Source of the DNA: Bacteroidales bacterium UBA3824
GTDB lineage: Bacteria; Bacteroidota; Bacteroidia; Bacteroidales; UBA3824
Assembly (NCBI GenBank): GCA_002393195.1
Contig: DGIK01000081.1
Coordinates: 1 to 43,980 of the forward strand
Direction: 5' to 3'
Length of the DNA: 43,980 nt
Shown here: piece after piece, positions 33,377 through 42,834 of the stretch
Numbering within the stretch: position 1 is the stretch's first letter
Layout of the letters: each line of letters starts with the position of its first letter
Made by a program: the position numbers and the translations under genes
Notes under the pieces: generated by a model
Told to the model about the DNA's origin: nothing
Databases searched by the model: none
What the model saw: only the letters and a program-made list of their open reading frames with translations

Positions 33377-36300
33377 ATGAAAACAAATGTGAAGTTTTTA
33401 AGGGCATTGCTTCTGATGCTGCCCTTAATGCTGATTCCGATGGCATTGTTTGCGCAGACAGTCAGGGTAACTGGCAAGGTTACCGACGTCTCAAACAACG
33501 AAGCTCTCATCGGCGTCAACGTAGTGCAGGCTGGCACGACCAACGGCACTATCACCGACCTCGACGGCAACTACTCTATTGAAGTGCCGTCCAACGCATC
33601 CCTGCAATTTTCGTACATCGGCTACGTTTCGCAGACAATAGCCGTAAACGGAAAGAGCTCCATCGACTGCTACCTCAGCTCCGACAACAAGGAACTCGAG
33701 CAGGTAGTCGTAGTGGGTTACGGTACACAGCGCAAGGAAGCCGTTACAGGCTCCGTGGCATCTGTAAAGGGCGACGACATGAGGGCTGTAGCCGGAGCGA
33801 ACATCACCCAAAATCTCCAAGGCCGTGTGGCTGGTGTAGAAATGACCCAGACTTCCTCAAAGCCGGGCGAGACCATGCAGATCCGTATCCGTGGTACGCG
33901 CTCCCTCAATGCGAGCAACGACCCGTTGATCGTACTCGACGGCATTCCCTTCGCCGGCAGTCTCTCCGACATCAACCCCTCCGACATCAAGTCGCTCGAC
34001 ATCTTGAAGGACGCTTCCGCAACCGCCATCTACGGCTCGCGTGGCGCCAACGGCGTCATCATCATCACCACAAACCGCGGCAGCGAAGGTCAGAAAGCCA
34101 AAATCTCCTACAATGGATACTACGGTGTGAAAAAACTTTTCTCCAAGTTCCCGATGATGGACGGTGCTAAATTTGTGAAACTCCGTGCCGACAGAGGCCA
34201 ATTCACCAACCAAGTATCTGAGGCAGACAACAACAACATCGACTGGCAGGACGAATATTTCCGCACTGGCATGGTAACAAGCCATGACATCGGCGTTACC
34301 GGCGGCACTGCTAAAGGCAGTTATGCTTTTGGCGTTGGCTATTACAAGGAAAATGCGGTAGTTCCATTGCAAGACTTCTCTCGTTTTTCGCTCCGTGGCT
34401 CTGTTGATCAGAAGATTGGCGATTATTTCAAGGTAGGCTTCAGCACCACCAACAACTTCTCCATCACTAACGACTGCAACAAGATTTGGGACGTATTGGC
34501 TGCATCGCCAATCGTAAACATCGAGAACGAAGACGGCTCTATAAAAGACCGCGTGGACATGGAAGGCGGCCCTCGTTTTGTAGTAACACAGGACAAAGTG
34601 GAAGGCCTCGACGACAAGTATGCCGACAAGCGCAAGACATACGGCTCTTACAATACCTTCTACGGTGAGGCTGAGCTTCCTTTCGTTAAGGGGTTGAAAT
34701 ACAGAATCAACGTAGGTCTCAATTTCCGCCAAAGCAACCGTGGCACATACACAGGTGTGGGCGTATTCAGCGGCACTCCTACAGCCAACTCTAACGCATC
34801 CGTAACCAACGAGCACACCCAAAACTGGGCAGTAGAAAACCTCATCACATACGACAAAATTTTTGCAGAGAAACATTCCATTAACGCTGTTGTAATGTAC
34901 AGTGCAGAAGAAAACCTCTACAACTCCTCCAACGTAAGCGTAAGGGACATCCAAGCCGACCACTTCCAGTACTGGAACCTCGGACGCTCGGACGGTACGA
35001 TTACCATCAACCCTGATTACCAGGGCTACCAGAAGTCTGGACTTATCTCCTACATGGGTCGTGTGATGTACTCATACGACAGCAAGTACATGATTAGCGC
35101 CACTGTCCGCAGCGACGGTTCTTCGCGCCTTGCCGAGGGACACAAATGGCACACCTACCCCGCTGTTTCGTTCGGCTGGAATGTCAAGAACGAATCGTTC
35201 ATGGAAGGCATCAGCTGGCTCGACCAACTCAAGATTCGCGCCGGCTATGGCGAGACTTCCAACCAGTCTGTTGACCCGTACCAGACACTCGGTCTCCTTG
35301 CCACATATCCGTACAACTACGGCGGCAAGACAGTATCCGGCTACCGTATCACAAAACTCCCCAACCCCGACCTCGGATGGGAATACTCCACCACATGGAA
35401 CTTCGGACTCGACATGGCATTCTTCAAAAACCGTCTGAATGTCACGGCAGAGTTCTACACAATGAAGACCAAGGATGTGCTTTTGGCAATTTCGCTTCCC
35501 GGCACATCGGGTGTTGAAAGCGTGATGTCCAACGTCGGCGAAACCTCCAACAAGGGTTTCGAGATGAACATCGACGGTACAATTTTTGACAACAAGAACG
35601 GCTGGACATGGACTGCCGGAGTCAACTTCTACATCAACCGCAACAAACTTGAAAAACTCGCCTCTGGTCAGACAGAAGACCGTGGTAACGGCTGGTTTGT
35701 CGGCAAGCCTATCGACTGTATCTATGACTTCAAGTACGAAGGCATCTGGCAGGAATCTGACGAGGCTGTTCGACAAATTCTTGAACCAGCAGCCGCTCCG
35801 GGCGCAATCAGGGTTGCTTATACTGGCGAATACGACGCCAACGGCATGCCCACCCGCGCCATCAACGACGACGACAAGATTCCGCAGAGCATGGAATGTG
35901 ACCTGCAGGGCGGTTTCAACACAACAGTCGCCTGGAAAAACATCGACCTCAACATTGTAGGCGCATTCAAGGTAGGCGGACGACTCATCAGCACCCTCTA
36001 CGGCTCGTCGAGCTACCTCAACCTCATGACAACAAAGAACAACAATGTCGATGTCGACTATTGGACGCCGGAGAACACCGGTGCGCGCTACCCGAGCCCC
36101 ACATCAATCCAGGCTTCTGACAATCCGAAGTACGGCAGCACGCTCGCTTATTTCGACGCATCGTACCTGAAGATTCGTACCATCACGCTTGGCTATAACT
36201 TCGACAATCTGAAGGCCCTTAAGAACGCCGGAATCTCAAAGATGAGAGTTTACGCCTCTGTACTCAACCCGTTTGTAATGTTCTCGCCGTACAAGGACGA

Positions 36301-36442
36301 ATCTGGCATGGATCCGGAGACAAACTCTTACGGCAACGAGAACCAGGCTGTAAACTCGGTTTATCAAAAGCGTCTTTTGACTGTAGGCACAAACACTCCG
36401 GCCACAAGAACTTATATGTTCGGTGTAAACTTCACTTTCTAA
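33377..36442 (+). CDS. SusC/RagA-family TonB-dependent outer membrane transporter
   Basis: The 1021-residue protein has a signal peptide (cleavage near ALFA/Q), an N-terminal carboxypeptidase-regulatory-like domain (about 30-100: VTGKVTDVSNNEALIGVNV, TITDLDGNYSIEVP), a plug domain (about 115-235: VVVVGYGTQRKEAVTGSV, RIRGTRSLNASNDPL, ATAIYGSRGANGVIIITT) and a beta-barrel ending in MFGVNFTF. SusC proteins import glycans or peptides across the outer membrane with SusD as lid. The partner SusD gene follows at once. There is no STN signalling domain, so control is more likely through the hybrid regulator at 38673 than through an anti-sigma factor. Confidence 0.96.
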   Translation: MKTNVKFLRALLLMLPLMLIPMALFAQTVRVTGKVTDVSNNEALIGVNVVQAGTTNGTITDLDGNYSIEVPSNASLQFSYIGYVSQTIAVNGKSSIDCYLSSDNKELEQVVVVGYGTQRKEAVTGSVASVKGDDMRAVAGANITQNLQGRVAGVEMTQTSSKPGETMQIRIRGTRSLNASNDPLIVLDGIPFAGSLSDINPSDIKSLDILKDASATAIYGSRGANGVIIITTNRGSEGQKAKISYNGYYGVKKLFSKFPMMDGAKFVKLRADRGQFTNQVSEADNNNIDWQDEYFRTGMVTSHDIGVTGGTAKGSYAFGVGYYKENAVVPLQDFSRFSLRGSVDQKIGDYFKVGFSTTNNFSITNDCNKIWDVLAASPIVNIENEDGSIKDRVDMEGGPRFVVTQDKVEGLDDKYADKRKTYGSYNTFYGEAELPFVKGLKYRINVGLNFRQSNRGTYTGVGVFSGTPTANSNASVTNEHTQNWAVENLITYDKIFAEKHSINAVVMYSAEENLYNSSNVSVRDIQADHFQYWNLGRSDGTITINPDYQGYQKSGLISYMGRVMYSYDSKYMISATVRSDGSSRLAEGHKWHTYPAVSFGWNVKNESFMEGISWLDQLKIRAGYGETSNQSVDPYQTLGLLATYPYNYGGKTVSGYRITKLPNPDLGWEYSTTWNFGLDMAFFKNRLNVTAEFYTMKTKDVLLAISLPGTSGVESVMSNVGETSNKGFEMNIDGTIFDNKNGWTWTAGVNFYINRNKLEKLASGQTEDRGNGWFVGKPIDCIYDFKYEGIWQESDEAVRQILEPAAAPGAIRVAYTGEYDANGMPTRAINDDDKIPQSMECDLQGGFNTTVAWKNIDLNIVGAFKVGGRLISTLYGSSSYLNLMTTKNNNVDVDYWTPENTGARYPSPTSIQASDNPKYGSTLAYFDASYLKIRTITLGYNFDNLKALKNAGISKMRVYASVLNPFVMFSPYKDESGMDPETNSYGNENQAVNSVYQKRLLTVGTNTPATRTYMFGVNFTF

Positions 36443-36463
36443 ATGCTTAAAATTCAGGAAAAA

Positions 36464-38467
36464 ATGAAAACTAAATTCAGATATCTAACAGTGGCAGCAG
36501 TGGCGGCTGCAATGGGACTGTCGGCGTGCAACGACATTCTCGACGAAGAGCCACGCGGCGTTTTCACTCCCGCATTTTTTGGCACCGACCAGGGTGTTGA
36601 GGGTGGTCTCGTCGGATTGTACCAGAATTTGAGGTACGTCTATGGCAACATGTACTACTACAACTCGCTCGAAACTGGCACGGACGAGTACACATACGCC
36701 CAGAGCGCGGACGGCAACTTCAAGGACGCCGACCTTTCGGGCGTGGGCACTCTCACCTCATCGTCATGCCGCAGCGACGTATTGTGGGGCAACGCTTTCG
36801 CAAGCATCAACACCGCCAACAATATCATCAAGAATGGCAAGGAGGGCGGCGCGGCAGAAAGCCTTATCGCCGAGGCCAACTTCTTCAGGGCGTTCAACTA
36901 CTTCTGCCTTGTGCAGACATTCGGCGGAGTGTCGCTCGACCTCGGTTGCGGTAGGCTCGAACCCAACACCAAGACCGTCAGGTTCAACGTAAGGAACACT
37001 GTCCCGGAGGTTTACCAGGTCATCTTCCAGGACTTGAAGTACGCCGCCGAGAAACTTCCGGACAACCCGCGCATTACGGGTACTGTTACCAAAAACTTGG
37101 CAAAATTCTTCCTCGCGAAGGCATACCTCACATTCGGATGGTGGCTGGAGAATCCTAACAACATTCCGACCTATCCCGAGTGTAATCGCACAGACCTCGA
37201 CGGCCACGATGCCAAATGGTACTACGAACAGGCATACACCGTTGCCGAAGAAGTAATCGCCGCCCCTGGTCCATACGGCTTGATGGATACATACTACGAC
37301 GTCAACCTTGGTGCCAACGACCGCAACAAGGAATGTATGTTCTACGCCGACCATACCGAATCCGACGGCTTCTACAACGGTGGCGACCTCTCATACGCCG
37401 GTGGCAATGGCACAGAGCAAGTTACCGTCTGGGCTGCTACATGGAACTACTGTCTTGTAAGGACATACAAGACAAGCGAGGGCTCAATCCTTTCTGAGGA
37501 CAAAACCACAGAAACTAACTGGGTAGACCCGTTGAAACGCGCCGCTACTCAGTGGGGAGGCCGTCCGTGGACTCGTATGGCTCCTACACAAGAGGTGTTT
37601 ACCAAGTTTACCGACAAGGATAAGGATTCGCGTTACGACGGCACTTTTGTTACCGTTTACCGTGGCAACTGGGCTAAGGGCGGCGACACGAACGAGGAGT
37701 ACTTTAATGCCAACCTTATGCCTATTCATAATGACGAGCCTGTCTTGACTTTCTTGCCAGACGCTATCGGCGGCGTGTTCTATCCTACCAAAGGACCGAA
37801 CCACAAGGATGCAAATGGCAAGTTTGATTCCGATGACAAAAACTGCATTTCGGCAGGTGAAGTTGCTGGACGTGCCGACTGGGTTATCGAACCCGACCAC
37901 ATCAGCCGTTTCGCTTATCCTGGCCTTTGGAAACTCGGTACATACCGCACCGACAATGGCAATGGCCTTGGACAGCCCAATGGCTCGTTGACCCGTCCAT
38001 TTGTAATCGCCAAGTTCTCTGAGATTTACCTCATCGCCGCCGAGGCTGCTGTCAAGAGTGGCAACAACAGTGCAGCCAAGGAATCTATCAATGTACTCCG
38101 TAAGAGGGCTGGAAAGTGGCGTTATTCAAATGCAAACGATGCCGATTATGTGCAGGACTTTTCTGCTGATTTGACTGCTGCAACTCCTGCCACTATCACC
38201 ATCGACTACGTCCTTGACGAACGTATGCGTGAACTCTTTGGCGAGGGCATCCGTTGGTTTGACCTTGTCCGCACTCAGACATGGGAAGAGCGTGCCGGCA
38301 CATACACCATCTGCGACCAGAACTCGGATGGCGCATGGGTTAAGCAAAACACCGTAAAACGCACGATTGAAAAGTTCAACTATCTCCGTCCGATTCCAAT
38401 CGGACAGCTCAACAGCTCGGAGATGACCGATGCCGAAAGGGCTGCGTTCCAGAACCCCGGCTATTAG
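36464..38467 (+). CDS. SusD/RagB-family outer membrane lipoprotein
   Basis: The 667-residue protein begins at ATG 36464 (MKTKFRYLTVAA), 21 bases after SusC; an in-frame ATG at 36443 is less likely because it delays the signal. The lipobox is GLSAC with C22, and the following NDILDEEP is acidic, as in surface-exported Bacteroidota lipoproteins. SusD/RagB features are FRAFNYFCLVQTFGGVSL, LAKFFLAKAYLTFGWW, FAEIYLIAAEA-like FSEIYLIAAEAAVK, and the C-terminal YVLDERMRELFGEGIRWFDL with LRPIPIGQL. It is longer than many SusD proteins (about 500-600). The ligand is unknown. Confidence 0.95.
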   Translation: MKTKFRYLTVAAVAAAMGLSACNDILDEEPRGVFTPAFFGTDQGVEGGLVGLYQNLRYVYGNMYYYNSLETGTDEYTYAQSADGNFKDADLSGVGTLTSSSCRSDVLWGNAFASINTANNIIKNGKEGGAAESLIAEANFFRAFNYFCLVQTFGGVSLDLGCGRLEPNTKTVRFNVRNTVPEVYQVIFQDLKYAAEKLPDNPRITGTVTKNLAKFFLAKAYLTFGWWLENPNNIPTYPECNRTDLDGHDAKWYYEQAYTVAEEVIAAPGPYGLMDTYYDVNLGANDRNKECMFYADHTESDGFYNGGDLSYAGGNGTEQVTVWAATWNYCLVRTYKTSEGSILSEDKTTETNWVDPLKRAATQWGGRPWTRMAPTQEVFTKFTDKDKDSRYDGTFVTVYRGNWAKGGDTNEEYFNANLMPIHNDEPVLTFLPDAIGGVFYPTKGPNHKDANGKFDSDDKNCISAGEVAGRADWVIEPDHISRFAYPGLWKLGTYRTDNGNGLGQPNGSLTRPFVIAKFSEIYLIAAEAAVKSGNNSAAKESINVLRKRAGKWRYSNANDADYVQDFSADLTAATPATITIDYVLDERMRELFGEGIRWFDLVRTQTWEERAGTYTICDQNSDGAWVKQNTVKRTIEKFNYLRPIPIGQLNSSEMTDAERAAFQNPGY

Positions 38468-38540
38468 CAGATGAATCTTCTTTACAAAAAATAACACAAA
38501 TAGCATAGTAGTCTTCTCATAAATAAGTATTTAAAGTCTT

Positions 38541-38577
38541 CCCGGTGGATTTTTCAAATATCCGCCGGGATTTTTTT
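38541..38577 (+). terminator. Rho-independent terminator of the SusC-SusD operon
   Basis: A 10-bp GC-rich stem (cccggtggat 38541-38550, atccgccggg 38560-38569, one T-G wobble) with a 9-base loop is followed by a seven-T run. It separates SusD from the regulator gene. Confidence 0.85.
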
Positions 38578-38597
38578 GCACTTTTTAGAAATATTAT

Positions 38598-38628
38598 TTT
38601 CTAATTGCAAATTGTTTTTTTACTTTTG
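38598..38628 (+). promoter_or_regulatory. Promoter of the hybrid two-component regulator gene
   Basis: TTTC (38598-38601, one mismatch to TTTG), 19 bases, TACTTTTG (38621-38628), 44 bases before the GTG start. Together with the terminator upstream it shows the regulator is transcribed on its own. Confidence 0.5.
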
Positions 38629-38672
38629 TGCCGCTTCAGTTAAAGCTACATCTATAACGAAGAAACCGAGAA

Positions 38673-41600
38673 GTGAGAAGATTAATTGTTTTTTTGACAT
38701 TTGCCATTATGGCAATAGTTGTGTCCGCACAACAAGCGAGGTTTTTCGACAGCCAGTACCAGCTGCCGGGAAGCCTTATCGACCGCATATTCCAAGACCC
38801 TCACGGCAACGTATGGTTTGCCGGCAAGAGCGGCGCCATCAAATATGGCGGCATCACATTCACACGCGAACAATTGCGATACGCCAACGCACCCTCAGTA
38901 TCGTGGGTGAAGTGCATGGCATTCATGGACGACGAAAAAATCCTATTTGGCACATCTCGCGGCATCGTACTCAACGACTGCCTCAAAGACACCTTCCAAC
39001 TCCTGCCCGCATACGTGGACAACGAGATATTCGACAATTACTTCGTATCATCCATCATCAAGTGCGACAAACTCGGCGTATGGCTCGCCACATGCTCCGG
39101 CAACGGCATCACGGCATTGTCTGCACAAGACCTCTCGCCCAACAAGGAAATCACCGACCGACTCAATACACTGAGCGACACCAAATATCCCGGCGCACTA
39201 TACATCGACAGCCGCAACCACCTATGGACATTCAGTTCCGAAGGCAATTTTATCAAGATAGACCTCAACACACTCACCCGACTGGACATCCACCTCGCCG
39301 ACGGAATCGACAATCCAGTAGTAACCAACGTCGTGGAAGTGGGCAACACGGGCGACCTCGTGATATGCACAAGCCACCACGGAATATTGCGCTACAACGC
39401 CAAGGACGACAAGATATACCCAACCAACGCCACGTACGATGCCACAGGCTGCGTAAATGCCGTGCTATGTCCCAAAGGATACGGCACGGGGCGCACCTTC
39501 TGGATTGGCACGGAGGAAAACGGGCTCATGCTTTTCGACTACGACACGCAGACCCTCCGACCCACCAAAATCCGCAACGACCGCATTGACCTCCTCAAAT
39601 GCAAGATACACGACATATTCCAAGACCGGCACGGCAACATCTGGGCAACCGCCTTCCAAAAGGGCGTAGTGATGATACCAAAATCGGCGGCGATATACTC
39701 CACCAACAACCAACGCATGACCACCGGCGACACCAAAGAAAACCTCACATTCCTGAGCATCCCGGTGAGCGAAGGCAACGCGCCCAACCTCGGCCCCGTA
39801 ACATCAATAGCGGGCAAAGATGGCATCGTATGGGCTGGCACTGACGGCGGCGGAGTTATAAGCATCGGACACGGCGGCATCAAAAAGTTGGTATGCAATG
39901 CCCAAAACGGTCTCCCAAACAACCAAGTAACCGCCATTGAATCCGACAACGCCGGCAATCTATGGATAGCAACATTCAACGGCGGACTCTCGCGCATATC
40001 GCAATCTGGCAAAATCTCCACGCCATACACCGCACCCGAATACCAAAAGACATCCGCAATGGCATTTGACTCGGTGCACAACACTCTATACGTAGGCACA
40101 TTAGGATACGGCACACACGCCATCAGGCTCATCAACGGCAACGCCGACTCCATATACAACATCCCCTACCCTCAATGGGTGCACAAGATTTTGGTGACTT
40201 CTGATGGCGACGTCATTGTCAACAGCAAGGCAACCCAAACATCATCAAGCATCAATTATGAGAAAATCAACCAAATAACATACGAGCCGTGCAATTCGTC
40301 GGCGGAAGACTCGCAGCACAACATCTACCTCGGCGGCGAAGATTGGATATGCAAATACAACACCCGGAGCGACTCGCTCACATTCCTCGACCAAACCGGG
40401 CTAAAAGGCTCTGTGCAAAGCATGACCACCGACAGATACGGCAACCTTTGGTTCACGACGCAAGACCAACTCGTGCACTATTCCGACAAGGAAAAACGTT
40501 TTGAGACCTTCGCCACCATCGACGGACTGCCGAGCAACGAATTTTGCTTCAACGCCATCTATCAAAACCCCGACGGCATCATCTACATCGGCACCAACAG
40601 CGGAATGGTGGTATTTGACCCGCAGGAAGGCCTCCAAAAGCCCAACCTCGACGCCGAGATATATTTTAGCGGGCTATCCGTGGCGGGCGACAACATCACC
40701 TTCCACGGCAACGCAAACATCATCGACGCCCCCATCAACTACGCCAGCCGAATCATGCTCAATCACAGCCAAAACAGGTTTACCCTCCAATTTGGCATCA
40801 ACGAATACATCAACCAGCACCGCATCAGATTCAAATTCAGGCTCAAAGGATTCGACGACCACTGGTACGACGCAAGGCAGATGTCGCGCTCTATATCATT
40901 CACCAACATTCCAGAAGGCCGCTACACATTGGAAATCAAGGCTTTCTTCACCAACAACGAGCAACACTCCATCGCAAGAAACATCGACGTCATAGTATTG
41001 CCGCCGTGGTACAATTCGTGGTGGGCGTACATCATATACACGGCTATCATCATCGCAATACTGATGTCTGTAAAAGCCGTAGTGAAAAACCGCCTCACCC
41101 TCCGTCAACAGCAAGAAGAAAACAACAAAAAGGAAATGCGCCTGCAAATGTTCACCAACCTCTCGCACGAAATCCGCACTCCCCTATCGTTGGTGGAGAC
41201 ACCGCTCAACTCCCTGTTGGAAAACGAAACCGACAAGAAAAAATCGGCGATACTGCAACTGATGAAACGCAACGTGCAGCGCGTAACATCGCAACTAAAC
41301 CGCATCATCGACATACGCAAAATAGACAACCATAAGTTTGTGCTTAAATTCCAAAACACCGGCATTGTGGATTTCATCAGCGATATTGTAAAGTCATTTG
41401 ACCAACTATCCCTCACCCACAACATCAACATCAACCTCCACGCCGACAGCCCAGACCTCGTGTTTGCCTTCGACCCCTTCAACCTCGACAAGGTGGTCTT
41501 CAACATACTGTCAAACGCATTCAAATTTACGCCCGACGGCGGTTTCATCAATATCACAATCAAAAAGGAAGACCAACAACAGCCTCAATTTGTAATCGTA

Positions 41601-42716
41601 AAAATAGAAAATTCGGGCAGCAGCATACCCGCCGGTGAACTCGACAAGGTGTTTGAACGTTATTATCAGACCTCCAACAACCACCTCAACGAAGGCTCCG
41701 GCATCGGCATGCACCTCTCCAAAATGATTGTGGAGGCTCACAACGGCTCCATCCGCGCATCCAACACGGAACACGGCGTGGAGTTTGAATTTACACTCCC
41801 CTACTTTCTCATCGACGAAGATACAGACGGCAACAATCAAAACACCCCGCAAAACACATCCACAGAACATTTCATCGACATCAAGCAGGAACAATCTGCC
41901 GACACGGCTACCAACAAAAACCTGCGCAAAATCCTCTTCATCGACGACGACACCGAGTGGACAAGCTACCTCTCGATTGCACTGAGCGACACATTCAATA
42001 CTATAGTCTGCAACAAGCCTGAGACGGCGATGTCGATGATCATACAATGCGAACCCGAGGCAGTAGTTACCGACCTCGTAATGCCATCGATGAACGGATA
42101 CGAAATTTGCAAAAAAATACGCCAAACGCCGCAGACAAGCCTTCTGCCGGTCATAGTGTTAACATCCGAAAGCGACGAAGAAAGCCGCCGCATCTGCGTA
42201 GAAATCGGTGCCGACCATTACCTTACCAAACCAGTAAGCCTCAATATATTAAGGAGTTCCATCTCCAATGCAATCAAGATACGCCAACAACTCAAAAACC
42301 GTATCACAGCCGACGTCCGCGCCGGCAAAAACATAATAGACGCCGAATCGCCCGACTCGGTATTGATAAAAAAAGTAACCGACGCAATACTCGACAACCT
42401 CGGCAACAGCAGTTTTGGCGTCAACGAATTGAGCGCAATGATTGGCATCAGCCGCGTACACCTCAACCGCAAACTCAAAGAACTATTGAACATAACGCCC
42501 GTAAACCTCATCAAGACCATCAAGATGAAACAGGCGGCGAAACTCCTCATCGAAAGCCGTCTCAACGTCGCCGACGTGGCGTACAAGCTCGGATTCTCGA
42601 GCCACAGTTATTTTTCGAGCCATTTCAAGGAGTATTTTGGAATGTCGCCCACAGAGTTTGTAGCCAAGTACACCAACCCCGAAAACCACGAAGATTTTGA
42701 AGATTTGGTGCGGTAG
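38673..42716 (+). CDS. Hybrid two-component system regulator (one-chain sensor kinase and AraC-type activator)
   Basis: The 1347-residue protein starts at GTG 38673 with a signal/anchor (MRRLIVFLTFAIMAIVVSA). In order: periplasmic propeller repeats (about 25-670; repeated DRHGNIWATA and NAGNLWIATF motifs), a Y_Y_Y domain (about 690-780: RFKFRLKGFDDHWYDA), a membrane helix (about 783-805), HisKA with H832 in FTNLSHEIRTPLSL, HATPase with NILSNAFKFTPDG and GSGIGMHLSK, a receiver domain with D1134 in VVTDLVMPSMNG and YLTKP, and a C-terminal AraC helix-turn-helix (VADVAYKLGFSSHSYFSSHF). This class senses oligosaccharides in the periplasm and activates nearby Sus-like genes. It probably controls the SusCD pair upstream; control of the distant GH31-GH5 operon is possible. 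Confidence 0.96.
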   Translation: MRRLIVFLTFAIMAIVVSAQQARFFDSQYQLPGSLIDRIFQDPHGNVWFAGKSGAIKYGGITFTREQLRYANAPSVSWVKCMAFMDDEKILFGTSRGIVLNDCLKDTFQLLPAYVDNEIFDNYFVSSIIKCDKLGVWLATCSGNGITALSAQDLSPNKEITDRLNTLSDTKYPGALYIDSRNHLWTFSSEGNFIKIDLNTLTRLDIHLADGIDNPVVTNVVEVGNTGDLVICTSHHGILRYNAKDDKIYPTNATYDATGCVNAVLCPKGYGTGRTFWIGTEENGLMLFDYDTQTLRPTKIRNDRIDLLKCKIHDIFQDRHGNIWATAFQKGVVMIPKSAAIYSTNNQRMTTGDTKENLTFLSIPVSEGNAPNLGPVTSIAGKDGIVWAGTDGGGVISIGHGGIKKLVCNAQNGLPNNQVTAIESDNAGNLWIATFNGGLSRISQSGKISTPYTAPEYQKTSAMAFDSVHNTLYVGTLGYGTHAIRLINGNADSIYNIPYPQWVHKILVTSDGDVIVNSKATQTSSSINYEKINQITYEPCNSSAEDSQHNIYLGGEDWICKYNTRSDSLTFLDQTGLKGSVQSMTTDRYGNLWFTTQDQLVHYSDKEKRFETFATIDGLPSNEFCFNAIYQNPDGIIYIGTNSGMVVFDPQEGLQKPNLDAEIYFSGLSVAGDNITFHGNANIIDAPINYASRIMLNHSQNRFTLQFGINEYINQHRIRFKFRLKGFDDHWYDARQMSRSISFTNIPEGRYTLEIKAFFTNNEQHSIARNIDVIVLPPWYNSWWAYIIYTAIIIAILMSVKAVVKNRLTLRQQQEENNKKEMRLQMFTNLSHEIRTPLSLVETPLNSLLENETDKKKSAILQLMKRNVQRVTSQLNRIIDIRKIDNHKFVLKFQNTGIVDFISDIVKSFDQLSLTHNININLHADSPDLVFAFDPFNLDKVVFNILSNAFKFTPDGGFINITIKKEDQQQPQFVIVKIENSGSSIPAGELDKVFERYYQTSNNHLNEGSGIGMHLSKMIVEAHNGSIRASNTEHGVEFEFTLPYFLIDEDTDGNNQNTPQNTSTEHFIDIKQEQSADTATNKNLRKILFIDDDTEWTSYLSIALSDTFNTIVCNKPETAMSMIIQCEPEAVVTDLVMPSMNGYEICKKIRQTPQTSLLPVIVLTSESDEESRRICVEIGADHYLTKPVSLNILRSSISNAIKIRQQLKNRITADVRAGKNIIDAESPDSVLIKKVTDAILDNLGNSSFGVNELSAMIGISRVHLNRKLKELLNITPVNLIKTIKMKQAAKLLIESRLNVADVAYKLGFSSHSYFSSHFKEYFGMSPTEFVAKYTNPENHEDFEDLVR

Positions 42717-42761
42717 GCAAAAAAATCGCAGAAATGTCAATTAACATCTCCACAAAAAAAT

Positions 42762-42834
42762 AATGCATAACCAGCCCCACACGAAGCCGATTATGCATTA
42801 TAAATTATGCATTATGCATTATGAATTACGCATT
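42762..42834. repeat. Palindromic repeat element (ATGCATAAT family), copy 2
   Basis: Related to 21409-21494: ATGCATAA at one end, several ATTATGCATT units at the other, and a GC-rich core (ccagccccacacgaagccg). It overlaps the last codons and stop of valS (42826-42834). Confidence 0.6.

Noticed and set aside
33857..34963. Open frame of 368 codons on the minus strand
   Set aside because: Antisense to the SusC gene, no start signals and no recognisable domain.
38576..39589. Open frame of 337 codons on the plus strand
   Set aside because: It overlaps the start of the hybrid regulator in another frame and is rich in R, H, P and Q, as expected for a shifted frame.
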